From Caenorhabditis elegans (taxonomy: Eukaryota; Nematoda; Chromadorea; Rhabditida; Rhabditidae), in contig NC_003282.8 of assembly GCF_000002985.6 (NCBI RefSeq), positions 11,718,001 through 11,782,000 of the forward strand: a stretch of 64,000 nt of DNA, written 5' to 3'. The first letter of the stretch is position 1; each line of letters opens with the position of its first letter. The notes beneath the pieces were generated by a model. It was not told the origin of the DNA. It made no database searches and worked only from the letters and a program-made list of their open reading frames with translations. Shown here in pieces: positions 46,194-58,600 of the stretch. The position numbers and the translations under genes are program-made.

Positions 46194-46681
46194 GTAAAAA
46201 ATTTGGCAGTGCAATTTTGACAAAAACTATTGGTAATTTTTGAGATAATTTTGAGATTTGCGCACTATTCGAAAATTTAAACCTCACTTCCAGCTAGGCA
46301 GGCCGGAGACCTGCGATGCTATTGTATTTCACTCAAACCCAAAAATCAGGGACTAGGGCCGCCTTCTTACTCTTAGAAACTTTAAGCCATTTCTATCCCT
46401 ACCTCCAGCAGAGCAGGCCGGAGGCCTCCTATGAGACTACGTCTGTTTTTGGAAAGGCCAGTTAATCCGGATTGAGGGCCGCAGGCCCAAATACACATAG
46501 AAGTGTTGGACAATCGTTAAACCTACTCTAAGCCCAATAAATCAGGATGAGTGCCGCAGGCCCGTATACACTTAAAAAAGACCCAGAAAAAAAATTATCT
46601 TCAAATGGCCATGGCTCAGTCAATTTTGGTTCAAAAAGATCCAAATTTTCCCCAGTTTACCAACTTAATGTACTGCGAAGC

Positions 46682-46702
46682 CTAGCGCGCTTGACGCGCT
46701 AG
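46682..46702. repeat. Hairpin CTAGCGCG/CGCGCTAG
   Basis: Eight base pairs around CTTGA at the equivalent place of unit B; one pair differs from unit A with both sides changed (A-T to G-C). Confidence 0.7.
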
Positions 46703-49700
46703 TCTAATAGAGAAAATGCGGCAATTTGATCAAAAAGCACAGCATTTCAGAATTTTATTTTCAAATTATAAATGTGCTAGTCATGTTACTTTTTTAAAAG
46801 AAAGCATTTTTGTAAGTTAAATAAAAATTCCAAAAACTTACAGAACTTGGCATCCATTAAAAGATACCTACAAAAACTAAGAAGTGAGCTGCCAATATTT
46901 TTAAATCACTGTCCCGTCCTATAACTTTATTTTAACAGTTTGTTTTTTAATCAAAGTGTATAAACTTTGGTGCATGATTTTTTTGATTTTTATTAGTAAA
47001 AGCATTTGTTTTTCAGTTCAAAAATAATCTAGATATAAGCTGTATAAGTTAGAGCTCACAACCAATAAACATCAGGGTTTTCGATTATTAGTTTTTTAAT
47101 TTTTAAATTTGACTCCCAGATGTTGCATTTCAAAAATTCTGTGTCAAATTTGTTTTAGAAACTGGAATCACTATGGAATCACTGAAAAAAATCACAATTT
47201 CACAAAAAATTTCGTCCGACTTGCCAGCCTCAATGCCAGCCGAAAGGATAAGATTCAGTAAACTTCTATCTTCGAAGTTTTGTTGTTGCTTTTCTATGCT
47301 TTATTGAAAACACGAGGATATCCGTCAGGGTGCGAAGGTTAACTAGAGACACACATTTCTCACGTCATTCGTTAAGATCACGTCATGAATTGAGAAAGAT
47401 TTCACTTTTTTAAAAGTTCTAAATGATTTATGTGTTTTACGAAATGACTCGTAGATTTGAGATTTAGGTAGAGAACTTTGATTTGACTTATTATTCATGG
47501 TTTGATTTGAATCAGGAACATGAAAAACAAAAGGAGCTTTTTCAGAAAATGGAGATGAGGTGTTTGGGAAAAACAAAATAAAACGAGGAAACGAGGAAAC
47601 GAGATGGACACGGCGGGCGAGAAAGAGTATGCGGGGGCGCGGGGGGCTCTTCACGCAGAGCACACGCTCACGAGAATAAATCGATAATGAGCTGACTGAG
47701 AAGAAGCTGAATTCAATGATGCGGGTAACTAGATGGTTAGTGACACGCAGACATGTTGAGAGAGAGAAAGAAGGAAGAAAACATTTGCTTTTCACATATG
47801 CTAAGCTTCTTCTTCTTTAAATTCTTAGAAAGGACGGCGGGGCCTCGGACGAAACTCATCGTTTTCTGCTTCAAAGTATTTTTTTATTGGAATACTTTTC
47901 GGGTATGAAATGGAAAAAAATGGAAACACAATTAGACAACGGGAAGAGAAAAGAGAAGAAAAAAAACGGCAAGAAACGCTGGCCTTTTTTCGAGAGGACC
48001 ATTAGAATTTCAATGAGTTTTTGCAGAAATTTTTCTTGCAGCATCGCCTAAAAGCCTGCGTCTTGAGAAAGATTGGATATACTTTGGACTTTCTAGGAAT
48101 CACTGATTGTGTTAATTATATGTTAATGCAAAATAAGTATGCAACTTTTCTATGCGTCATTGATTTAACGGAATTAACGGAATGAGAAACCACAGTAATT
48201 TTTGAAAAATTGAAAGCCTTTGAGCTACCATTTGGATTATCTGAAATTTTACAAAAAAAAAATTATTATTATTATTAGAACTATAATAATTTAGTCATTT
48301 TGCTGCGTTCAAAGTTTTTTGAGTTATAATTCTTGACGAGTTTTAGAAAACTACCGGAAATGCTTAAAAATTTGATTATTTTTTAATTCAAAAGCAAATT
48401 TCCTATCATTTCAAAATCCACAAAGTTAGTCAAATGTATGGAAAAGTTTCCCATAAATTTTACTTGATTTTGTTCACTAAACATTTTATAAGAACCCTAG
48501 CCAAGACGTTTTAATAAAAAATTAAGTCGACTTTCGGATATAGTCATCATTCAATCTCATGAACACCTCTTGAATCTTGATAGTATAGAGGAACTTTTCT
48601 GTGTGAACTGAATATAGGAAAACAGTTTTTATTTGAACTTAACTGCGTTCTCGCACTCAAAAGGTTGAAAATTATTTTGAAAACCCGTCGATTTATGTTT
48701 GAATATCATCCCATCAACCAGGATAATGAAATGATATTCTATGTTTCAAAACTTTATTTTTTAATGTTCTGCAGTTCATTCTCAATAGTTATGTAAATAT
48801 TTATCAAATTATCTTTTACGAGGTCAGCTTTTGGATCTGGAAATCCACGGGATCTTTTAAAAAAGTATATTAACAATTAACAATGAAACAGTAAAAATAT
48901 ACAGAATGAAATCCTGATTAAAAAATGTTCCCAAAAAATGTTCTGCCTGTTTTCAGATAATCACTTCACGCGGCTCATTGTGACCAAGCTGACGTCACAT
49001 CCTGTTTCCCATAAACAGGCTATTTCCAACGTTTTTTCATCTTCAACAGGCATAAGTAAATAACTTTAACGAATAACAGAATGAGCCTTGTTTTTCTCAT
49101 TCGGAATATATATGTATATGTTTGCAAATTTGAGAAGTACCTGGCACATCTGATACATTTTTAATGAGTCTGTCTGAGTCTGTCTGTCCGCCTTGAGAGT
49201 TACTTTAAGTTGGAGAAGTGAATGGGGCGGACAGGTAAAGGGGTTTGGTAATATTTTAATTCTAAATTGTGTTGTTACACTGAAACAAATAATATAAAAC
49301 ATTAGTAATTACTGTAACCCAAAAAGGGGTTCTCAGAACCCAATTTCCAATTTTCCATGTTGGAATTTATAGCCTAATTGGTAATTTTTTTTTGATTACT
49401 TAAAATATATTTTTCGAAACTTTAGTATCGGAAAAGTCAACAAAAATCTAGAAAAGATGTCGTAATGCCGTAAAATTCAGAACTTCAACTCCCACTATTT
49501 TAAATTTCAATAAAAACTAAATTGTTAAAAGTTTTCAATAGTAAATAGTCTGTTTTCATATAAGTTTCTGCGTCAACGGATAGTTTTCTTAAAGTAAATG
49601 GAAATACTAGAGTAATCCATCAAAACACTTAAATGTCCCGAATCGTAAAATGAAAAAAAAACAGGGTGGCTAGGGGAGCTTCTTTTTTGATATCTCCTCC

Positions 49701-50173
49701 CTACTCTGCCTCTAAACGAGACGATGCTTGTTTTTGCCGCCGAGCACATATTTTTCATCCACAAACCTTTGTGTTTATCCTTCGCACTACAAGATGATAA
49801 AGAAAAGACAATGATGACGCCCTTGAGATCAAATTCAAGAGTGTCGTATATCATTATAAAAGGAGGAGAACGGGATAAGAATGAAAAATGAGCAAAACAC
49901 AAAGTGCATGGAGGGAAATTACTTAAATTATTGAGTGAATGCTCTTGAACTGGAAGATGTTATGACGCAAAAACAAAAGAACGAAAGTTCAAAATAACAA
50001 CAAATGTTCCAAGAATTTTTTTTGGATGAGAAGTGATTGATTTCTTTCGAAAGTACTTTGCTGGGTGATAGTTGCGGAACATGTGCAAAAAAGTGCGGAA
50101 AATGTCGGATATTAGTTCTAAAAAGGTTTGCCGAGTAATTATGATTTTCCTAATACAATCGTTCAAAACACGG

Positions 50174-50408
50174 GTGTGCGGCAAATCTCAAAATTTGTCG
50201 AGCCCAGCAAATCCGGCAAATTTGGCAAATTTGGCAAACAAAAATTCTCGAGTTCTGTCTGTGTCTGCTTAAACATGCTAAAACAAAAAAATAACTCAAT
50301 TTTGTGTCATTTTTCTCCCTTTTTTGGTAACAAAATCAATAGTTTTGGTCAAAATTGTATAGTCAAACTTTTGATTCGTGCGGCCAATTCGGCAAATTTG
50401 CCGCACAC
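50174..50408. repeat. Inverted-repeat element with GTGTGCGGCAAAT termini
   Basis: GTGTGCGGCAAAT at 50174 is matched by ATTTGCCGCACAC ending at 50408. The interior contains tandem CAAATTTGG units. Same termini as the 57-base element at 46137-46193, so a non-autonomous dispersed family is likely. Confidence 0.65.
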
Positions 50409-50873
50409 AATAATTCCAACTTGGCACGTTTGAATCATTTTCAGCTTCGTCAAGAGACCTTTCAAATTTTCTTCACAGAAATTAGCTAAATTTCAGTATA
50501 TGAATACTTCTTGTAAATCCTAATTTTTAAATGGTAAGACTAACCCCATATTACTTTTTCTTATATCTGAAAATATCTGGGTTAAAAAAGACACATTTTG
50601 TCCTAGCAAGAGTAAGTATAAAAATGCAAACTTTATATAAATATATCCTTGAAACTTTATTCACAACAGTTTCATTTTCTGTTCTTATAATTTGAGATCA
50701 TTATTGCATCAACGTTTTCCGGTTTTAAAGAATGAAATCTACAGGGTTTTGTGGGAGTGGCATGAGACACTGGGAAATAGAGAGCTTTTTTCAGGATTTG
50801 GATGAGTGAGAAATGAAGGGTGCAGAAGAAACAACAAAATAATGGTAAATTAAGAAAAAAAATTGACGAATTA

Positions 50874-53800
50874 TTATGGAATTGTTAATTGAGTAATTAT
50901 ATGGAATTGGTCTGCTGCTGTGTTCAGTTTTGTTTCCATATGAGTGTAGTTCTTGTAGATCTGAAAATGAAATGAAAGGTTTCAGTTGATCTATTTTATT
51001 AATTTCAAGGGATTAAAAAAATGACAGAGAGCATAAATGGATTAGCCAGATAAATTAAGTGCTATCCACAATGGTTTTTAGATTTTGAACTTGCTAACTC
51101 ATGAACGATTGCGTTTTTGAACTGTGTTTATTCCGTTACAACATTTTGGCAAATAATTTCTAATTAGCCTTGAACTCACAACGAAAACTGATAGACTTTT
51201 GAATTAAACTTATTTCATTTGAAACAGGACTTTTTGAATTGGACTTTAAGAAAAAATATTTAGCGGCAGAGATGTACTACATATGAAATTGAAAAAAGTG
51301 AATCTGAAAATTTTTCGTAGCATATTTTCACTACTTTAGGTGTCTGTCAAAAGTGGTCTTTTTCAAAGATATTTGACAATTTGAGGGTTACCTACGGTTA
51401 ACCAAACATTCAGGAAATTTCTTGAAAGTGTATATTTTTTGGTAAAAAAAAACCTGACTTTTTTCAAAATCTTTCAGTTAAAAAATAAAATAAACTGTTT
51501 TTTTACAAAATTGATGTTAGCTATATGCTGCCAGGTACTTGAATGCCGTGAAATTTTTGTTTTTATCCAAAACTCACTTTATTGCTATCTGAAAATGGGA
51601 TCTCACTTGTCGGACGACCCCAAACCATATTTCCATCACCGATCAAGTCGTCACCTGCAACAACAAAACTACCGTAATCAAATGAATCGAAACTAAACGT
51701 GCTAGTGAAACAGAAAAACAACAACAGAAAACTACTTGTCTGATCCCTTAAATTCCCATATTTCCTTTTTCCCATATTTAAATATAAAACATATCCGTGC
51801 AAGTGTCAAACACCAAGTGAAGTCACAAATGTACATACCAAACTTACGTGACATTCTTCGCAGGTCAATTAGCTCGTCTTCTATAAATGATCAATCAGAA
51901 CATTTCAAAATTTCCCTCCTATCAATTCATTAAACAAAAAATTTCGATCAAAACCCATCTTTGACCCACTTTTAATGGCATTTTGACGTCAGACAAAAGT
52001 CATAAAGTAATAAAATTAAATGTGCTTACCCATACTCCACATGCTGAAAATGTGCTGTGCTGGTTTGAATCGCGAGTTGTTGAGATCCATTAAAAATTTG
52101 GAATAAGTCAAACCATTGCATGGTGAGGGTAATGGTGACGCAGCACACTGTCCGTTCATTGGATTTGGATAACACGTTTCTCCGGGCCACAGTCCATTCT
52201 GAAATTGAGATTAATCTATAGTTATATTAGTTTATAGTTGATTTATAGTTTAGAAATATCACTTTAATTTCAAACTTTCACGGGTCGGTCTCGCCACGCT
52301 CTCAACTATCAGTGGTCTTCACAAGATCTAATATTCACTTAATTGTATTTTTCGCTCTTAAGTTAGTTTCACACTTTTGGGAAAGAACGAAAAATCAAGG
52401 CCAACATGTTCATATAGAGAGTACGGTATGTTCAACTTGTCAACTGATAGTAAGCAATTTTGATAAATAATCCATTCCGTTTTGTATCTAGATTCCTGTT
52501 GTACTAGGCTTATTTTGCATCAGAGCACAAATACGTAGGTGTTCTGTGTTGCTGGTGTAGCTAACGCTCAGGTATGCACCTATCATGAGAATTTTTTTTG
52601 AAATCCTTATTTCCAGAAGTAAAAAGTTATTTCACGAGAACCCAGGTGGCACTCATGTTTCGGCTGACGTCACTAGAATTTAGTATTGTTTTTTCTGTGA
52701 TTTTCGTGACTTGTTGCTACAATTTTTAGAAGTGTAACTGGGACTGGATCCATTTTCTGATCATTATGAAGTTCTCAACTTCAGAACTTACATCATCATT
52801 GCATGTTGGCCACGTAACTCCAAGCCAGTGTCCAACGCAGGCACATAGTCCAAAATTGGCTCCAGCGATTCCCAAAATTACACGTACTTTGTTTCCTAAT
52901 GGTTTCCCAATATTGCATGAACCTAGAAACATACATGTTCAGCGATCAAAGTCACTTCTTTCTCACCGTCGTCAGCATTGATGTAGCCTCCAAGAATAAC
53001 TTTTCTGGCAAGAGTAACTCCCATCGAATGGGAAATTATATTAATTTGTTTTGCTCCCGTGTAATCCATTACAGCTTCCACAAATTTTCTCAATCGGAAT
53101 ACAGTTACACAATCATGATCCCTGAAATTTGCCAAATGAATGCTTCAATAAATTCCAGAAATTCCTAATCATCAAGCTTTTAGCACTTCATTTACGTATA
53201 TGATCTTATCAGTGATGGAAAAAAACCGTACACGAACTGATAAGACTGATAAATAATATATCAACACATCAAACCGAAATCAAATCGGTTCTAGGTCAAA
53301 GAAACAAAAATTACCTCTCAACTGCCGCGGTTGTATTTGTGTTTCCCCATGATGTTCCATAGAGATGTCCCAGTGTGTATCCTTGATTCAAGAAGTACTG
53401 AAATTTTAGATTTTATTCTGGAGAAGTTTTCAGCATGAAAGTTGAATTGCAATAAACTTTTATCGCCAAGTTCAACATCAAAAAAGGTTTGACTTTCAAT
53501 TGCCATGATGTTCTGACAGCAGACAACTGATTGTAAACTTTTTGCAGGTTTACTTTTGCTAATATCACGTTATGGCACAGTAATAAATTTCGAAAAAAAT
53601 TAGTTTGACTTTGCTCCAGAAAGATTTTTTATTGCACTTGTTTCGTGGAAAATTCGATACCACTTATATGCAGCTTTTGCTACTACTCGAACAACGACTG
53701 GAAACTGCGGAAAATGGTTCTAATTTCAGGTGCTAGAGCTTTGGAAAATTACTATAAAAAACGGGAATATTTTATTCAGATAGTAGCATTTATAAAAGTC

Positions 53801-55636
53801 TGAATATAGCTATGTAATGGCATTTTTTTTGTTCCAAGTTTCAACACCAAAACTACGCTTTTTTAAAAGTAATTTTCTCATTTATGATCTATCTTTTTTA
53901 ATTGAGAACTAGGCAAAATAATTCACTGTACCCTGATAGTGAGTTCACAAACACTTTTACTATCAAGAATTTCCACATGTTCCTCCGAACAATTCCTACT
54001 TCGTTGATAAAAAGGTCATAGAACACAATTTTAAACTTAAAAAGTCTTGAATTTTCGAATTGAAACCCCTAACGTTTTAATAAATATTTTCCTATCACAT
54101 CTCATCCCTGTTTCAAAAACGTACCTGAACAGTTGTAGTCCATCCAGTCGAAAAGTTGTTAGCAGTAAGGGCGGCGTCCGAGTTTCCGTGAAAGAAGATT
54201 ACCGGGTCTTTTGATGTGTCAAACTATAAATTGCATCTTACGTAAGTAGAACAATATGGCATTCTTAAAATATTTAATGCTTCTTGGAAGAAACACTCAT
54301 TCATCAATGATAAGAAATGGAAGTTTGGTTCTAGAAGTTAACAATGTACTTGTTGCATACATCACTTGGATGATTCAGACTACGGTGTGTTTCGGACTAT
54401 ATTTCAATTTTTTTCGTTCAAAAACATCAGGAAGAGAGATCAAGGGCTAACCTATTGGTTAAGATGTTAGTTCATACATATGTATTAAGTGAGTCAAAAA
54501 TCTAAATATAACCACTTCCTTCCGTGCGAAGTTTGCTCCTGCTGATATGTTTGCAGTTCGGAAATAAGAGAACAAACAAGTTTTGACCATCGAACTTTCA
54601 CTGGTACATATTGAACGTGTGAGTATAGTTCAAACCTCAATTCAGACCTCCCTTTTTGAATGTTCGAGCACAAAATAATATTCACTAATTTGGATTTTCA
54701 AAAAGCATGTGTTTTACTCAGGTTTCAAGAAATCGAAAGGTACAGACTATGCACCGAGGTTTTCATGCACTTTGTTGATTGATATGACGCTTATGGTCTA
54801 AAACTAGGGAAAAATCTAGACTCCGTGGGATTTTGTTGTGACGTTGTGTTGGAAACTGGAGAAAGTTTGATCTCGCTGTCAAAACACATTTTCGAATCCT
54901 TTTTAGAATTCAGACTCAAACCTCACAGCAGGGTGTGTAGAAAATCAAGAGAACTTTTGCTAAAGTAATCCAACGTTCACAACAAAATATTGATTGTTTA
55001 TTTCTTTTTGTTTGAAGTTTGGAAATAACTTTAATCGCCAAAAATCCTAAGATGTGTTTTTTGACATATCACAATCTTCAGATGGCATTTGAGATTTTAC
55101 AAAAATTTCCAGAAAAATTAGAAAAAATTTTTTCCAAATCAAAAGTTGTTCTACACTTTTACAATAATTTTTTGATTCTAAACGTTGGATTTCCGAACCG
55201 AAATGGACAGTTTTGTAAATTTACTGTTAAGATTTCCAGCTCACTCCAATTTTCAGTTATAAAATTTTCAAAGCATTGAAAAATGAAAGCTTCGATGTCT
55301 GTTCCCATCAGTTTTTTGAAAAACAACAAATCTGACTACGACAGAGGAAACCCCCAACTGATTTTTTAGGGTTTTCTATGAACACTGAGCATTCACAGCT
55401 TCTGATTTGAAATTCTCATATCATTAGAAAATAATATAAAAACTCACATATTCCATATCACTGGACATTCCACCAAAACTTCCAGCAGTACCTAGATCTA
55501 GCCTCGCATAATCATATTTTCCATATCCATTCCTATCGAGCCAAGCATCGAAGTTCGCACTAATTGGTCCATATTCAGGTATGTCTTGTGATAAGACTGT
55601 TGATATCAAGAGTATTGAGGGCACAAGCAGAAGCAT
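50874..55636 (-). CDS. Secreted class-2 lipase
   Basis: Eight exons: 55636-55448, 54223-54125, 53397-53315, 53121-52977, 52922-52791, 52198-52030, 51654-51578, 50960-50874, giving 326 residues. Signal peptide MLLLVPSILLISTVLSQD. An alpha/beta-hydrolase core follows: VIFFHGNSD (HG oxyanion region, about 75-76), YFLNQGYTLGHLYGTSWG, then IISHSMGVTLARKVI with the nucleophile Ser156 in SHSMG. DDLIGDGNMVWGR may supply the acidic residue and YTHMET in the last exon the His. Cysteines cluster in GLCACVGHW and CYPNPMNGQCAA. Nematodes carry a family of such Lipase_2 proteins (lips genes); I cannot say which. The start follows TTTTACAG, suggesting trans-splicing. The substrate is probably an extracellular lipid ester, by inference. 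Confidence 0.85.
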
Positions 55637-58600
55637 TCTGTAAAACAAGAAAACAATAAAAACTTCAAATTTCTTTAATGCTTTTATATGTGTGTTTGTG
55701 TGTACAAAGTAATAGTAGTATTCAAAGTAAGTACAGTAGGACAAGCTCCGCCCAGTCAACATTTTGGAGAGAGATTACGTAAGAACAAGAAAAGAAAAAG
55801 CGAAAAAATAAAAGAATGCCTGACGTCAAACTTCCTCCTTTTCCTCAACTGGCGATGTCGTCTTCATTGGAGGTCTGACCACAAAGATGACATTTTCAGA
55901 TATTTGGGTCCAAACAACAGAACATGTTCTATTTTCATTTTATTTTTAAAGAAAACTAATACTGGTATCTATCTAATGATGTTATCAGCTATCATCAGTA
56001 GCTCCGCGACAAAAAGTCAGAGAGTCGGAGAGTATTGGAAAATGGAGACAAACAAAATAATTGTTGAAGGAGTTGAAACCGCGAAATAGTGATGATGATT
56101 CTCGAGTGAAGAAATTGGGAGGAGGTGGTAGAAAAAAGTAGGAGCAAACAGTGAAAGTTTGAAGAGTTTTGATCTTGAATATATAGAACCTCCCTCTTTT
56201 CTTATCTCCCCTTTCTGAAAATGACGTCGGCATTTAATGTCTGAGAGAAGAACCTGCCGGAAGTTGGTTCCAATTTCAGATGCTCCCACCAGTCTTTTTT
56301 TGGGAACAGAAAAGGTCACTCCGTGTACAAATTTCAATGGGATCAAGTCGATAGTTTGCGTGGGTGCACACGGAGTTCGATCAGGTCAGGTAAACAATTT
56401 GTTTTCATTCAAAGTGTGCTTAAACTCTCCATTATTTGAGGAATTTGATTCTTGAGGTCTTGCAAATGACCGGAAACTTTTTTTTCTGCAGAAGGGGTAC
56501 GGTAACTTTCAAAATACTAGAAAATAATTTGAATATTAAAACATGTTGTTAGATTAATGTTCTAGAAAGCATCAATCAAATTACAAGTGTCCTCCAGATT
56601 TTTGAAACACGGTTACGGTAGGAGCTATTACTGAAAATTGGAGCTCCAGATTTTCCGCTAAAAATATTGCAATTGAGCACGTAGGAATTTTGTACTATTA
56701 GTCTTTAAAAATGTACTTCAATAATGGAGGAAATTTTAAAACTCGGTTTACTGAATTAATATGATATGTTTCAACTCAATAACACAAAAAATCAAACATT
56801 TTTGAAAAAAAAACAGTTCGCAAACTAATAAGCAGCTATTTTGAATTTGTATCATATCGATGTATGCCAAATTTTTAAAACCTTAAGAAATTGCATATTA
56901 GATCAAGTAGGCCCAGCTCTTATCTTTTGTTTATTGGAGGCTTTGCAATGAATTTTTTGCATTTAATGGAATTCGTGTATGAGTAAGAAATTTCAATGGA
57001 TCAGGAATGACTAAAAATTGGGTCCGGCCAAACTGAAACCTTGCTAAAGACTTCCACAAGCTTTGTCCAAGTTTGTTCTTTACTGACAAAAGTTGGGCAA
57101 GAAGTTACAGAGCACTGGAAATTCTCGAGAATAGAAAACATTTAATATCACAAAAATACACATCTGAAGCTAAAAGTTGATTTCCAGTCAAAATCCAGAA
57201 ATCCATTCTCACAAAGTTAAATGTCGTCTACATATTTTTGTACGAATAGGTGGAGTTTAATTCACAGATGCAAGACATTCGCTTCAAGATCAAAACGAGA
57301 TTGGACCCAAGAAGATACGAGAATTTGACGACTAAAAAACCCATTGGAAACTATGAAAAAATAGATTCAATGCGCAGTAGATGTAGATTGGGCGCCCAAA
57401 GAATGAAATTGGTGTTTTTTTAGATTTACAGGTTTTTGAAATCGAAAAAGCTAGAAAAGATCTCAGAGATCAAATGTTTTCTGAGAAACCTAAGCTTCAA
57501 TTATTTTGCTTTATTTGGAACTCTCAGCTCCTTATCACAAAACCCGACGGTATCTTGTTTCAAGGCTTATCGCACATCACACAGTTTTCGCAACTTATTG
57601 AATATGTTTTATGTATAATACTTCAAATTTGAAAAATTTGAATTAGATTTATCTTTCTCGAAACTGGGTGAACTCAAATTGACACACATCAAAAAACCGT
57701 ATAAGAAGTGAAACAAAGCCATGGCAAGAAACTATTGAATGTAGATTGCGCTAGAAGATTCTTGATTGGACTAACAGATTGACTTCAAACCAGGAAAAAC
57801 TAGGAAAAAGATAAATAAAATAAATCAGTTTTTAACAGAGATGGATATCAATTCTAGATTTGAATTCAGTACGATTCGATGGCACTATTTCAAAAAAAAA
57901 TTGAACGAGATTTGGCATCAACTTTTTTGTAGAGCTTTTACCCAAAAATTAAAACTTGGGCAAAGCTTTGGTGGGACGGCAAATGCTAAGGTGGACTTTC
58001 AACGAAAGAAGTGTTTTGTTCAGCATAATTACAAGGCTGGACTGTTTTCTGCAAGTCACCTAAAATAAGTTAAAATAATTTGCTTCAAACTCCACAATTT
58101 GTATAAACGAAACACTAATCATCTTATTGTTAGAAATTTAATATTTTTTCTAAATAATATGGCAAAAAAGCGCAGGTCCTCTTACAGGCGAGCCACGCAT
58201 GCCTTGCACGCGCGGATCTAGGTATTTTTGTGCCGGCGTAAAAATTAGAGGTTTATTGCAGTTTTTTTTAAATAAATAATTAGCTTATTGATGTTAGAAG
58301 GATTTTTTGTAATAATCAATTCTCGAAACGATTTTAGACAGAAATTTGTTTTTAAAAGTTTGACTTATACACAAGACCTTGAAGATATGGTTATCAAATA
58401 ACCAAATCAGTGGTCGTTTCAAGTTCAGAAAAAATTTTTCCGGCACAGTTCGCCAACAAGCTACAGTAGTTTGAAACTATAGGTTTACCAAAATTTTTCT
58501 TTGAAAATCTATCAAAGATTGCATATCCTAAATTCTAATACAAAGTTATGATTTTGCTGGATTATATAGCGAAAGTAAAGAAAGAGATTTGAACAACAGG

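Larger units (their letters stand above)
44703..46706. repeat. Diverged tandem duplication, about 0.8 and 1.2 kb units
   Basis: Unit A (about 44703-45522) and unit B (about 45523-46706) share the same series of blocks: CTGCCT..CTACATTAAATCC / CTGCCT..CTATATTAAATCC; TTTTCGACA then TGATGTCC or GGGTGTCC; AAAATGTAGGCCATCATT (45120 and 45923); a CT-repeat tract; and CCAACTTAA..TACTGCGAAGCCTAGCGC near each end. Unit B is longer because of inserted sequence at 46.09-46.60 kb, including an inverted repeat and GGGCCGCAGGCCC-type blocks. Confidence 0.7.
43065..50873. other. 7.8-kb non-coding region rich in repeats
   Basis: No exon is supported on either strand. Contents: an A/G-rich stretch with (AAG)n at 43.15-43.32 kb, a diverged tandem duplication at 44.70-46.71 kb with (CT)n tracts, two inverted-repeat elements (46137-46193, 50174-50408), a dispersed AGGCAGGC repeat at 43608, and a GC-rich patch at 47.58-47.69 kb that may be the distal promoter of the EGF-like gene. 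The remainder is AT-rich with chance frames only. Confidence 0.5.

Noticed and set aside
47343..47795. 150-codon minus-strand frame
   Set aside because: Composition Ser/Phe/Arg-rich, no domain, no acceptor before the Met, and it crosses the GC-rich patch.
49573..49902. 109-codon minus-strand frame
   Set aside because: No motif, no splice context and unusual residue mix; looks like chance.
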